A stretch of DNA of 64,000 bases, taken from positions 620,001 to 684,000 of the forward strand of contig NZ_JAASQT010000001.1 in assembly GCF_011761985.1 (NCBI RefSeq). Direction: 5' to 3'. Source of the DNA: Brevundimonas terrae (GTDB lineage Bacteria > Pseudomonadota > Alphaproteobacteria > Caulobacterales > Caulobacteraceae). This document shows, in pieces, positions 8,929 through 16,741 of this stretch. A program made the position numbers and the translations under genes. The notes beneath the pieces were generated by a model. That model had not been told where the DNA came from and did not search any database. It saw only the letters and a list, made by a program, of their open reading frames with translations. How positions within the stretch are numbered: the first letter of the stretch is position 1; each line of letters opens with the position of its first letter.

Positions 8929-8959
8929 AAAAAGGGGCGCTGGTCACAGCGCCCCTTTT
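8928..8959. terminator. Bidirectional intrinsic terminator
   Basis: Hairpin AAAAGGGGCGCTG / CAGCGCCCCTTTT with a 4-nt GTCA loop and A/T tails on both sides. It separates the convergent hydrolase and PhnA-like genes. Confidence 0.88.
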
Positions 8960-8980
8960 GATTTCATCGGACCGTAAAGA

Positions 8981-9205
8981 TCAGGCCTTTTTGACGAACT
9001 CGGTCCGCAGCACGAGGCCGCGCACCTTTTCGACATTGGCCTCGATCTCTTCAGGATCGCCGGTCAGGCGGATCTTGAGGACCTTGGTGCCGCGCTTGAG
9101 GGTCACGCCCCCCGAGCCCTTGACCTTCAGGTCCTTGATGAGGGTTACGCTGTCGCCGTCTTTCAGCTCAGCGCCATTGCTGTCGCGGGTGATTTCATCA
9201 GTCAT
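8981..9205 (-). CDS. PhnA/YjdM-like small protein (C-terminal domain only)
   Basis: A 74-residue acidic protein. The stretch RDSNGAELKDGDSVTLIKDLKVKGSG followed by LKRGTKVLKIRLTGDPEEIEANV matches the C-terminal SH3-like domain of PhnA (YjdM), named for its place in an E. coli phosphonate locus though not needed for phosphonate use. The N-terminal zinc ribbon of longer homologues is absent. The start at 9205 is chosen over 9232 because the conserved part begins there. No other phosphonate genes are nearby, so the function is unknown. Confidence 0.82.
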   Translation of the reverse strand: MTDEITRDSNGAELKDGDSVTLIKDLKVKGSGGVTLKRGTKVLKIRLTGDPEEIEANVEKVRGLVLRTEFVKKA

Positions 9206-9256
9206 AAAAATGTCCTTAGCCGAACAGGTCACGAAAAACCATGTTGCATACAGGGT

Positions 9257-11335
9257 TTATTGTACGCGGCTGAGGGTGACCGGCGGAAGGTTGCCATCCA
9301 GCTCCTCCAGCCAGACCCGCGCCGAGCTGTCGGACGGCGCGCGCCAGTCCCCGCGCGGCGACAGCGAACCGCCCGTCACCACCTTGGGGCCATTGGGTAC
9401 TGCCGAGCGTTTGAACTGGCTGGTCTGGAAGAAGCGGATCAGGAATTTCCGCAGCCAGAAACGGATGACCTCAAGGTCATAGGCGACTTTTTCATCATCC
9501 GGCATGCCGACAGGCCACAGCCCGCGCGCGGCATCCGACCACGCCTGATGCGCCAGATAGGCGACCTTGGACGGGTTCATGCCGTAGCGGCTGATATAGA
9601 ACAGGAAGAAGTCGTTCAGGGCATAGGGACCGACCGTGCCCTCGGTGGACTGGATTTTCCCGTCCGCACCTGCGGGGACCAGTTCGGGCGAAATCTCGGT
9701 GGCCAGAATGGCATGAAGCGTCGGGCTGGCCCCCGCCCCCACCACCGCCTTGTCCGCTACCCAGCGGATCAGATGGCGGATCAGGGTTTTGGCCACGCCG
9801 CCATTGACGTTGTAATGGCTCATATGGTCGCCGACACCATAGGTGCACCAGCCCAGCGCCAGTTCCGACAGGTCGCCCGTGCCCAGCACAAAACCGTTAT
9901 TGTGGTTGGCCAGACGGAACAGATAGTCGGTGCGAAGGCCCGCCTGAACATTTTCAAACGTGATGTCATAGACCGGCTCGCCCTTGGCATAGGGGTGGCC
10001 AATGCCTTCCAGCATGGCGGCGGCGGCGGGGCGGATATCGATCTCGTGGCCCGAAACCCCCAGCGCCTTCATCAGCGCCCATGCATTGGACTTGGTGCCG
10101 TCCGAGGTGGCAAAGCCCGGCATGGTATAGGCCAGAATACCCGAGCGCGGAATTTCAAGGCGATCAAAGGCGCGGCACGCCACCAGCAAGGCCTGCGTGG
10201 AATCCAGACCGCCGGATACGCCGATCACCAGGGTTTGCGCGCCCGTTGCCGTCATGCGGCGCATCAGGCCCTGCACCTGAATATTGAATGCCTCGAAGCA
10301 GTCCTGATCCAGACGTGCGGCATCGTCGGGCACGAAGGGGAAACGGTCCAGCGGGCGGATCACATCGCCCATCGCCCCTTCCTGTGGCCCTTCACTGGCC
10401 TCGAATGGCACGATCACTGCCGTCTCGCCTTCCAGACGGGCGCAGTCGGCAAAGGTGCCGTTACGCAGGCGGTCCAGACCGATCCGGTCCACATCGACAT
10501 CGGCAATGGTCAGATGGCTTTCCATCGAGAACCGCTCGCCCTCGGCCAGCTTTACGCCAAGCTCGTGGATCATGGCCTGACCGTCCCAAGCCAGATCGGT
10601 CGTGCTTTCGCCCCAGCCGGAGGCGGCGAACACATAGGCCGACAAGGTGCGGGCCGATTGTGAGGCGCACATCAGGGCGCGATCATCCGACTTGCCGATG
10701 ACGATATTGGAGGCCGACAGGTTGCACAGGATACGCGCACCCGCCATCGCCGCACGCGTAGACGGCGGCGTGGGGGCCCAGAAGTCCTCGCAGATTTCGA
10801 CGGCAAAGATAAAGCCCGGGCGGTTCACCGCCTCGAACACCAGACCCGGCGCGAAATCGACGCGCTCTCCGTTCAGGGTAATGGCATCCTCAGTGCGCGA
10901 GGCCGCAGGCGCGAACCAGCGCTTTTCATAATATTCGCGGTAGTTCGGCAGATAGGATTTGGGCACCACGCCCAGAACCTCGCCGCCCGCCAGCACCACG
11001 GCGCAGTTGAACAGGCTGTCACCATGTCGCAGGGGCGCACCGACAATCGCCACCAGATCAAACTGTTCGGTCAGGGCGCACAGACGGGCAATCTGGTCTT
11101 CGACCGCCTCCAGAAGTGCGGACTGCATATGCAGGTCATCAATGGCATAGGCACTAAGCGACAGTTCGGGAAACACCAGAAGATCAACACCTTCTTCGGC
11201 CGCCTTGCGGATCAGCGCCTCGTGCGCGTTCCCGTTGCTGACCGGATCGGCCACATGCACCACAGGCGTTGCCGCCGCCGTGCGGACAAAACCGTGGGTA
11301 CGGGCTTCAAAGAAGGGATGTCTCGACTGGACCAT
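9257..11335 (-). CDS. nadE: Glutamine-hydrolysing NAD+ synthetase
   Basis: A 692-residue two-domain enzyme completing NAD biosynthesis: deamido-NAD + Gln + ATP to NAD. The N-terminal half is a carbon-nitrogen hydrolase glutaminase, with Glu in LLVFPELSLSAYA, Lys in VPKSYLPNYREYYEKRWF and the nucleophile Cys in FAVEICEDFWAP. The C-terminal half is the synthetase with the PP-loop VSGGLDST. Length and domain order match the bacterial glutamine-dependent form (about 680 aa). It lies alone between a PhnA-like gene and the divergent ftsY. Confidence 0.96.
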   Translation of the reverse strand: MVQSRHPFFEARTHGFVRTAAATPVVHVADPVSNGNAHEALIRKAAEEGVDLLVFPELSLSAYAIDDLHMQSALLEAVEDQIARLCALTEQFDLVAIVGAPLRHGDSLFNCAVVLAGGEVLGVVPKSYLPNYREYYEKRWFAPAASRTEDAITLNGERVDFAPGLVFEAVNRPGFIFAVEICEDFWAPTPPSTRAAMAGARILCNLSASNIVIGKSDDRALMCASQSARTLSAYVFAASGWGESTTDLAWDGQAMIHELGVKLAEGERFSMESHLTIADVDVDRIGLDRLRNGTFADCARLEGETAVIVPFEASEGPQEGAMGDVIRPLDRFPFVPDDAARLDQDCFEAFNIQVQGLMRRMTATGAQTLVIGVSGGLDSTQALLVACRAFDRLEIPRSGILAYTMPGFATSDGTKSNAWALMKALGVSGHEIDIRPAAAAMLEGIGHPYAKGEPVYDITFENVQAGLRTDYLFRLANHNNGFVLGTGDLSELALGWCTYGVGDHMSHYNVNGGVAKTLIRHLIRWVADKAVVGAGASPTLHAILATEISPELVPAGADGKIQSTEGTVGPYALNDFFLFYISRYGMNPSKVAYLAHQAWSDAARGLWPVGMPDDEKVAYDLEVIRFWLRKFLIRFFQTSQFKRSAVPNGPKVVTGGSLSPRGDWRAPSDSSARVWLEELDGNLPPVTLSRVQ

Positions 11336-11421
11336 GGCAACTTTCCGGAAAGCGAAACAGGACGCCTATCCATATAGGTTCGCGCGTGACCTGAGAACCA
11401 TCGTCGGCTAGAGCAGTTGCT

Positions 11422-12357
11422 ATGAGCGATACGCCGAAAAAAGGCTGGTTACAGCGACTGAGCGAGGGTCTGTCACGATCCTCCAAGCAGATGACCGATC
11501 AGGTCGTCTCGACTTTCGCCAAGGAACCTCTGTCCGAAGAGCGCCTCGAACAACTCGAGGAACATCTGATCGAGAGCGATCTGGGTCCGGCCGCGTCGGC
11601 CCGCATCGTCGAGCGCTTCCGCGCCCTGCGGTTCGGCAAGACGTCGAACGAGCGCGAGGTCAAGGAAGCCCTGGCCGAAGCGGTCGCTGCCGAACTGCTG
11701 CCGCGTCAGGCCAAATTCGATCCGTTGGGCGGCGAAAAACCCTATGTGGTCCTGTTCGTCGGCGTCAACGGCTCGGGCAAGACCACCACCCTGGGCAAGA
11801 TCGCCTCTGACCTGACCGCCAAGGGCGCCAAGGTGATGATCGTGGCGGGTGACACCTTCCGTGCCGCCGCCCGCGAACAGCTCAAGGTCTGGGCCGACCG
11901 CGCCGGTGCCCATTTCGAAAGCCGCCGCGACGGTGCCGATGCGGCGGGCCTCGCCTTTGATGCCTATACCAAGGCCAAGGCTGAAGGCTTTGACGTGGTG
12001 TTGATCGACACGGCGGGCCGTCTTCAGAACAAGTCCACCCTGATGGACGAGTTGCTGAAGATCGTGCGCGTGTTGAAAAAAGTCGATGCCGATGCACCGC
12101 ACGAAACCCTGCTGGTGCTGGACGCCACGGTGGGCCGCAATGCGCTGGAGCAGGAAAAGATTTTCGGTCGCACGGCTTATGTGTCGGGCGTGGTCATGAC
12201 CAAGCTGGACGGCACAGCGCGCGGCGGTGTGCTGGTGCCGGTGGCACAGGCATCGGACGCCCCCATCAAACTGATCGGCGTGGGTGAAGGGGTTGAAGAC
12301 TTGCAAGACTTTGACGCCAACGCCTTTGCCCGTTCACTCGTCGGTCTGGAGGACTGA
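11422..12357 (+). CDS. ftsY: Signal recognition particle receptor FtsY
   Basis: A 311-residue SRP-type GTPase. A short N domain (about residues 10-95) precedes the G domain with P-loop GVNGSGKTT (114-122), DTFRAAAREQL, the DTAGR motif and TKLDGTARGG near the C-terminus. It docks ribosome-nascent-chain/SRP complexes at the membrane. It lacks the long acidic A domain of E. coli FtsY, as is usual in alphaproteobacteria. It is followed after 3 bp by yciB, so the two are cotranscribed. Confidence 0.97.
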   Translation: MSDTPKKGWLQRLSEGLSRSSKQMTDQVVSTFAKEPLSEERLEQLEEHLIESDLGPAASARIVERFRALRFGKTSNEREVKEALAEAVAAELLPRQAKFDPLGGEKPYVVLFVGVNGSGKTTTLGKIASDLTAKGAKVMIVAGDTFRAAAREQLKVWADRAGAHFESRRDGADAAGLAFDAYTKAKAEGFDVVLIDTAGRLQNKSTLMDELLKIVRVLKKVDADAPHETLLVLDATVGRNALEQEKIFGRTAYVSGVVMTKLDGTARGGVLVPVAQASDAPIKLIGVGEGVEDLQDFDANAFARSLVGLED

Positions 12358-12360
12358 TCC

Positions 12361-12975
12361 ATGGCCGAAGCCAAAACCGAATCCAAAAAAGCCAGCAATC
12401 TGCGCCAAGCCATCGACTTCGGCGCGCTGGCGGCCTTCATGGCCACCTATGTCTTCCTGCGTTTTGTCCAGAAGCTGGATGGCCGCGAAGCTCTCGTTCA
12501 AGCGACATGGGTACTGGTCGGTGCCTCGGCCATTGCCCTGATTGCCGGCTGGTTGCTGGAAAAACGCCTTGCGCCCCTGCCGCTGTTCAGCGGCCTGTTC
12601 GCGCTGGTGTTCGGGACGCTGACCATCTTCTTCCATGATCCCAACCTGTTGAAGATCAAGATCACCATCCAGAATCTGGCCCTGTCGGCCATTCTGCTCG
12701 GCTCGCTATATTTCAACAAGGCCGCGTTCAAATACCTTTTGGGCAGCGCCTTTAACCTGACCGATGCGGGCTGGCGCGGGCTGACCTTGCGCTATGGCCT
12801 GTTCTTCCTGGTCGTCGCCATCGTCAATGAAACCATCTGGCGGACCCAGTCGGATGATTTCTGGGTCGCCTTCCGTGGCGGTCTGTGGCTGGCCTCTGCG
12901 GCGTTCGGCATCTGGCAGGTCTTCTTCATCATGAAGCACCTGATCAAGGATGAAGAGCCCGAACAGGACAGCTGA
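12361..12975 (+). CDS. yciB: YciB/IspZ inner-membrane septation protein
   Basis: A 204-residue polytopic membrane protein of the intracellular septation protein A (IspZ/YciB) family, with about five hydrophobic segments. Characteristic stretches are PLPLFSGLFALVFGTLTIFFHDP, LGSLYFNKAAFKYLLGSAF and VNETIWRTQSDDFWVAFR. The family affects cell-envelope integrity and division. The ftsY-yciB order is common in alphaproteobacteria. A strong terminator follows. Confidence 0.94.
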   Translation: MAEAKTESKKASNLRQAIDFGALAAFMATYVFLRFVQKLDGREALVQATWVLVGASAIALIAGWLLEKRLAPLPLFSGLFALVFGTLTIFFHDPNLLKIKITIQNLALSAILLGSLYFNKAAFKYLLGSAFNLTDAGWRGLTLRYGLFFLVVAIVNETIWRTQSDDFWVAFRGGLWLASAAFGIWQVFFIMKHLIKDEEPEQDS

Positions 12976-12996
12976 TCGACAAGCTGAACCATTACC

Positions 12997-13032
12997 AAGG
13001 CCCGCCGTTATCATACGGCGGGCCTTATTGTT
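12997..13032 (+). terminator. Intrinsic terminator after ftsY-yciB
   Basis: Perfect 12-bp inverted repeat AAGGCCCGCCGT (12997-13008) / ACGGCGGGCCTT (13015-13026), then ATTGTTTT. Confidence 0.9.
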
Positions 13033-13135
13033 TTCCGCACCCACTGAAAATGTCAGCACACCGCCTTTGAACCGTCGTCAAAGCTTCAACGCCGATTGTT
13101 AGCCAACACATAGACGCCCCCTGTCGAGAGAGCCG

Positions 13136-13768
13136 ATGATCAAAGCTGCCAAACACAAGACCCCGATCAGTGAACTGGCTCAGTCGCCCAGCCATCTGAT
13201 GCACCGCGCCTTGCAGTTGTGCCTCGACATCTATGCCGAGGAATCGGCCAGCAGCGGCATTACCCAGCGCCAGTATGCGGTTCTGGAAGTGGCCGCCCAG
13301 CGTCAGGGCCTGACCCAGACCGAACTGGTTCAGGCCACCGGCATCGACCGCTCGACCCTGGCCGATCTGGTCAGCCGCATGACCGCCAAGGGGTTGTTGC
13401 TACGCGAAAAGTCGGCGCTGGATGCGCGGGCCAAGGCGGTGCGTGTCTCCGAAGAAGGCCTTGCCGCCCTCGAAGCGGCCCGCCCCTGCGTGGCGGCTGC
13501 CGACAAGCGTATTCTGGCCATGCTGTCCAAGGGACGCCGCCAGACCTTCCTTGAGACCCTTGCCCAGTTGGCCGAGGTCGCGGACAAGGCCCCCGAAGAG
13601 GTCAAGAGCGCCAAGAAGGCGGCGAAAAAGGCCGACAAGGAAGCCCGCAAGGCCGCCAAGCTGGCCAAGAAGGCGGCTAAAAACGACGAGAGCGAACCGG
13701 CCAAGAAATCGAAAAAGGCCAAGGTCCAGCCCGTCGCGGATGAACCGGAAAAGCCTTCTGAGGCTTAG
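13136..13768 (+). CDS. MarR-family regulator with histone H1-like Lys/Ala tail
   Basis: A 210-residue protein. Residues about 15-145 form a MarR winged helix (ITQRQYAVLEVAAQRQGLTQTELVQ, TGIDRSTLADLVSRM, DARAKAVRVSEEG). Residues about 155-205 are a low-complexity tail rich in Lys and Ala (repeats such as AKKAAKKAD and KLAKKAAK), similar to bacterial histone-H1-like sequences. The tail presumably adds non-specific DNA affinity or a role in nucleoid structure; this is inference. It ends overlapping by 3 bp the stop of a convergent small gene. No obvious target operon is adjacent. Confidence 0.88.
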   Translation: MIKAAKHKTPISELAQSPSHLMHRALQLCLDIYAEESASSGITQRQYAVLEVAAQRQGLTQTELVQATGIDRSTLADLVSRMTAKGLLLREKSALDARAKAVRVSEEGLAALEAARPCVAAADKRILAMLSKGRRQTFLETLAQLAEVADKAPEEVKSAKKAAKKADKEARKAAKLAKKAAKNDESEPAKKSKKAKVQPVADEPEKPSEA

Positions 13769-14019
13769 ACGCGGATATCCAGATAGGAACCGGGCCGCTT
13801 GAAGCCTGCGCTGGCAGCAGCCGGCACGGCAGCAATTTCAGGGCGCGGTTCGGCTGGGGCAGCGGCAGGCGTTTCAGGCGCAGCCACGGTGGCGGCAACC
13901 GGACGGAAAAAGGCCACCTGTGCCTCTTTCAGCGCCTTTGCAGCATTGAACGCAGTGCCACCGCCCTGCCCTTTTGCGGCAGGCGGGAAAAACGGACGAT
14001 CTGGAGCAATGGCCGACAT
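13765..14019 (-). CDS. Conserved-looking hypothetical protein, Ala/Pro-rich
   Basis: An 84-residue protein, not recognised. The N-terminus (APDRPFFPPA and the FNAAKALKEAQVAFF stretch) looks amphipathic, the middle is an Ala/Pro linker, and the C-terminus ends RPGSYLDIRV. It has no signal peptide or membrane segment. Its stop overlaps the stop of the MarR gene on the other strand. A TTAACCAT motif reads toward it 33 bp upstream, a sequence associated with CtrA in Caulobacter, so cell-cycle control is possible. Confidence 0.6.
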   Translation of the reverse strand: MSAIAPDRPFFPPAAKGQGGGTAFNAAKALKEAQVAFFRPVAATVAAPETPAAAPAEPRPEIAAVPAAASAGFKRPGSYLDIRV

Positions 14020-14051
14020 GGGGCCAAGCTTTGCCCCATCGGCACTAAGGT

Positions 14052-14059
14052 ATGGTTAA
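14052..14059 (-). promoter_or_regulatory. Candidate CtrA-type half-site (TTAACCAT)
   Basis: TTAACCAT on the - strand, 33-40 bp upstream of the 84-aa gene. In Caulobacter this octamer is enriched upstream of cell-cycle (CtrA) genes. A single octamer is weak evidence. Confidence 0.35.
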
Positions 14060-14087
14060 CGTCAGATTCACCCTAATGCACCGCCGC

Positions 14088-14639
14088 TCAGCGGGCCTTA
14101 TAGGCCTGTTCCAGCGCCTGACGGTCCGCATCGCTCAGGATCGGGCCCGAGGCCTTATAGGTCACCTGCCCATAGGCATCGACGACGAAGGTTTCGGGTA
14201 CGCCGGAAATGCCGAGGTCCAGCCCTGCGCGGCCCTCCTGATCGACCAGCACAAGATCGAACGGATCGCCCAACTCGTCGAGGAAGGCGCGGGTTTTGAC
14301 CGGATCGTCCTTATAGGCGATGCCGACGACCTTGATGCCCTGTGCCTTGAGCGCCATCAATTGCGGGTGTTCCAGACGGCACGGCGCGCACCAGCTGGCA
14401 AAGACATTCAGCACCATCGGCTTGCCGACGGCAGCGGTCTTGATGTCCAGCATCCGGTTGGACGCCACATCACCTTCCAGTAGCGGCAGGACGGTTTCCG
14501 GCACCGGCTGACCCACCAGAGCCGCAGGGGCGTGGCGGCTGTCGGCACCCGTTTTGGACATCTGCTGCATCTGGAAGGCCAGAAACAGTCCGAGTGCGGC
14601 AAGGGCCGCGACCGGTATGGCGGCGATCCAGCGGTTCAT
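14088..14639 (-). CDS. ccmG: Thiol:disulfide interchange protein CcmG/DsbE
   Basis: A 183-residue periplasmic thioredoxin-like protein anchored by an N-terminal membrane helix (about residues 5-24). The active site WCAPC (C84, C87) and cis-proline loop GVPETFVVD match the CcmG/DsbE family, which reduces apocytochrome c cysteines before haem attachment. Its ATG overlaps the stop of ccmD by 4 bp, and ccmC-ccmD-ccmG form one operon on the - strand. ccmA and ccmB are not in this cluster. Confidence 0.95.
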   Translation of the reverse strand: MNRWIAAIPVAALAALGLFLAFQMQQMSKTGADSRHAPAALVGQPVPETVLPLLEGDVASNRMLDIKTAAVGKPMVLNVFASWCAPCRLEHPQLMALKAQGIKVVGIAYKDDPVKTRAFLDELGDPFDLVLVDQEGRAGLDLGISGVPETFVVDAYGQVTYKASGPILSDADRQALEQAYKAR

Positions 14640-14794
14640 CGGGCCTTCCTGTCAGCTTCCAAGCGGGCCAGTTCACGCTTCATGCGCAAGGACTGCATGG
14701 CCGCGCGAATGGCCAGTGCCACAAGGACCAGCACTGTCGCGCCCCATGCGGGCCAGACATAGGCCGCGTGTTTTCCCATGTCGAAATCGAACAT
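14636..14794 (-). CDS. ccmD: Haem exporter protein CcmD
   Basis: A 52-residue single-span membrane protein. FDMGKHAAYVWPAWG at the N-terminus and one hydrophobic helix followed by a basic tail (RMKRELARLEADRK) are diagnostic of CcmD, which is needed for release of haem-loaded CcmE from CcmABC. I chose the start at 14794 because a GAGGTCCAG ribosome-binding site precedes it; a longer in-frame reading to 14863 overlaps ccmC and is rejected. It lies between ccmC and ccmG with overlapping or close spacing. Confidence 0.92.
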   Translation of the reverse strand: MFDFDMGKHAAYVWPAWGATVLVLVALAIRAAMQSLRMKRELARLEADRKAR

Positions 14795-14804
14795 CTGGAC
14801 CTCC

Positions 14805-15524
14805 TCAGGCGTATTGGGCCGCACGGGCCTTAAGAGACAATACGCGGCGGCGGCGTACTTCACTGCGAATGGAGGTCAGCCAGATGGCACCGAAGAACAG
14901 GCCATAACCGAAAACCATCGCCAACAGGGCCGGAAGATAGGCCGGATCGACACTGGTGCCACCCGAGCGGATCAGGGATGCCGGTTGGTGCAGGGTGTTC
15001 CACCAGTCCACCGAGAATTTCACGATCGGCAGATTGATAAGACCCACCATGCCCAGCACGGCCGCGGCCTTGGAGGCGCGCTGTTCGTCGTCGATCGACG
15101 AGCGCAGGGCCATGTAGCCGATATAGAAAAGAAACAGCACCAGAACCGAGGTCAGGCGGGCGTCCCACACCCACCATGTGCCCCACATGGGCTTGCCCCA
15201 GAGCGAGCCTGTGAACAGGGCCAGAGCAGTCAGGGCCGCACCCGGCAAAGCGGCGGCACGGGCAGCGGCGTCGGCCAGCGGATGGCGGAAGACCAGCGCA
15301 AAAAAGCTGGACACACCCAGAGCCAGATAGGCCCCGAGGCCGACAATCGCCGCCGGCACATGGATGAACATGATGCGGACCGTATCACCCTGCTGGTAAT
15401 CTTCCGGCACCGAGAAGCTCAGCGCCGTCCCCCATAACAGCAGGCCGATAGCAACGGCCCAGAGCACCGGAACCAGAGGGCCGGTGAAACGCATGAAACG
15501 ATCGGGATTGGCGAGACCAAACAT
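14805..15524 (-). CDS. ccmC: Haem exporter protein CcmC
   Basis: A 239-residue polytopic protein with six hydrophobic segments. The tryptophan-rich motif WGTWWVWDARLTS and flanking conserved histidines (IMFIHVPAA and NTLHQPAS) identify CcmC, which loads haem onto CcmE in cytochrome c maturation system I. The start at 15524 (MFGLANPDRFMRF) fits the family; the 27-residue upstream extension lies in the terminator region. It is the first gene of the ccmCDG operon. Confidence 0.95.
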   Translation of the reverse strand: MFGLANPDRFMRFTGPLVPVLWAVAIGLLLWGTALSFSVPEDYQQGDTVRIMFIHVPAAIVGLGAYLALGVSSFFALVFRHPLADAAARAAALPGAALTALALFTGSLWGKPMWGTWWVWDARLTSVLVLFLFYIGYMALRSSIDDEQRASKAAAVLGMVGLINLPIVKFSVDWWNTLHQPASLIRSGGTSVDPAYLPALLAMVFGYGLFFGAIWLTSIRSEVRRRRVLSLKARAAQYA

Positions 15525-15583
15525 AGTTTGCCGATTACCCGTCCCCGCGCAGGACAGCAAGCAAACCGAACCGCACGGCCCAA

Positions 15584-15630
15584 AGAAAAAGGGCAGCAGG
15601 CGCATGACGCACCTGCTGCCCTTATTTTTT
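15584..15630. terminator. Bidirectional intrinsic terminator after adenosine kinase
   Basis: A 12-bp perfect repeat AAGGGCAGCAGG (15589-15600) / CCTGCTGCCCTT (15612-15623), with A-rich left and ATTTTTT right flanks. Reading on the - strand it ends the adenosine kinase transcript before ccmC. Confidence 0.88.
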
Positions 15631-15643
15631 AGCTGACCTATTC

Positions 15644-16654
15644 TTATAGGGTCAGGCCGTGTTCAGCCGCCAGTTCAACCAACTTGACCTGCGGACGCGG
15701 GCCCCAGTGGGCGATCACTTCGGAGGCTGCCAGCGAACCCAGCTTGCCCGCATCCTCCAGCGACAGGCCGCGCGCCAGACCGACGAGGAAGCCCGCCGCA
15801 TACTGGTCACCGGCACCGGTCGTATCCAGAACCTTGTCCACGGCAAAGGCGGCCACAGCCACGCGCTGTTCGCCCGAAATGATGACCGAGCCATGCGCGC
15901 CACGGGTGACGGCAGCGATCTCGACGATAGCGGCCAGCTGGTCGGCAGCGGCGTCAAAATCTTCGGTTTCGAACAGGGCGGCCAGTTCGGCTTCGTTGGC
16001 CAGAACGATGTCTGCCGAGGCCTTGATGAAGTCCAGCAGTTCGGCGCGCCAGCGGTGAACCACGAACGAGTCCGACAGGGTGATGGCGACCTTGCGACCG
16101 GCCTTGTGGGCGGCGGCGGCGGCGGCTTCGAACGCCGCACGCGCCGGTGCCGGGTCAAACAGATAGCCTTCCAGATAGACGATGGCGCTGGAACCGATCA
16201 GGGCCTCGTCGATATCGGCGACGGTCAACTGGTTGGCCGCACCGAGGAAGGTGCACATGGTGCGTTGGCCGTCATGGGTGACGTTGATCAGGCAGCGACC
16301 GGTACCGGCTCCGCCTTCCAGAACCGGCGTGTCGAAATGCACACCACCGGCACGGATATCGTGGGCGAACACCTCGCCCAGCTGGTCCTTGGCAATCTTG
16401 CCGATATAGGCCGCACGCGCGCCATAGGAGGCCACGCCCGCCACGGTGTTACCGGCCGAACCACCCGAAGCCTCGACCCCTGGTGCCATGCCGTCATACA
16501 GTTGCGCGCTCTGGTCTTCGTCGACCAGCTGCATCGAACCGGGCACCAGGCCGCGCTGTTCAAGGAAGGCGGCCTCGCACGGGGCCAGAACGTCAACGAT
16601 GGCATTGCCGACAGCCAGCACATCGAAACGGACATCAGTAGAGTTTTGGGTCAT
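15644..16654 (-). CDS. Adenosine kinase, PfkB/ribokinase family
   Basis: A 336-residue sugar/nucleoside kinase of the PfkB family. The N-terminal GNAIVDVLA, the ASGGSAGNTVAGVASYG substrate loop and the C-terminal anion-hole DTTGAGDQYAAGFLVG with the catalytic Asp are clear. The overall pattern (VGNAIVD start, CTFLGAANQL) fits the adenosine-kinase subgroup of alphaproteobacteria, which converts adenosine to AMP and so helps drain S-adenosylhomocysteine products. Other PfkB sugar kinases cannot be fully excluded. It is divergent from an ATP-grasp gene, with a parS-like site between them. Confidence 0.88.
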   Translation of the reverse strand: MTQNSTDVRFDVLAVGNAIVDVLAPCEAAFLEQRGLVPGSMQLVDEDQSAQLYDGMAPGVEASGGSAGNTVAGVASYGARAAYIGKIAKDQLGEVFAHDIRAGGVHFDTPVLEGGAGTGRCLINVTHDGQRTMCTFLGAANQLTVADIDEALIGSSAIVYLEGYLFDPAPARAAFEAAAAAAHKAGRKVAITLSDSFVVHRWRAELLDFIKASADIVLANEAELAALFETEDFDAAADQLAAIVEIAAVTRGAHGSVIISGEQRVAVAAFAVDKVLDTTGAGDQYAAGFLVGLARGLSLEDAGKLGSLAASEVIAHWGPRPQVKLVELAAEHGLTL

Positions 16655-16690
16655 ACCGGCTTCTTAATCACGAGATAGGTTTCGCGCTAC

Positions 16691-16706
16691 TGTTTCACGT
16701 GAAATA
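16691..16706. promoter_or_regulatory. parS-like ParB-binding site 2
   Basis: TGTTTCACGTGAAATA matches the parS consensus TGTTNCACGTGAAACA at 15 of 16 positions, with a GTTTCACGTGAAA core that is nearly a perfect palindrome. It lies in the divergent gap between adenosine kinase and the ATP-grasp gene, 11.6 kb from site 1. Confidence 0.8.
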
Positions 16707-16741
16707 TCGCTTCTCATATTTCGCCGTTTCCGATGAGTACC

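Noticed and set aside
9260..10663. 467-codon + strand open frame opposite nadE
   Set aside because: Shadow of nadE, whose glutaminase and PP-loop motifs are complete on the - strand.
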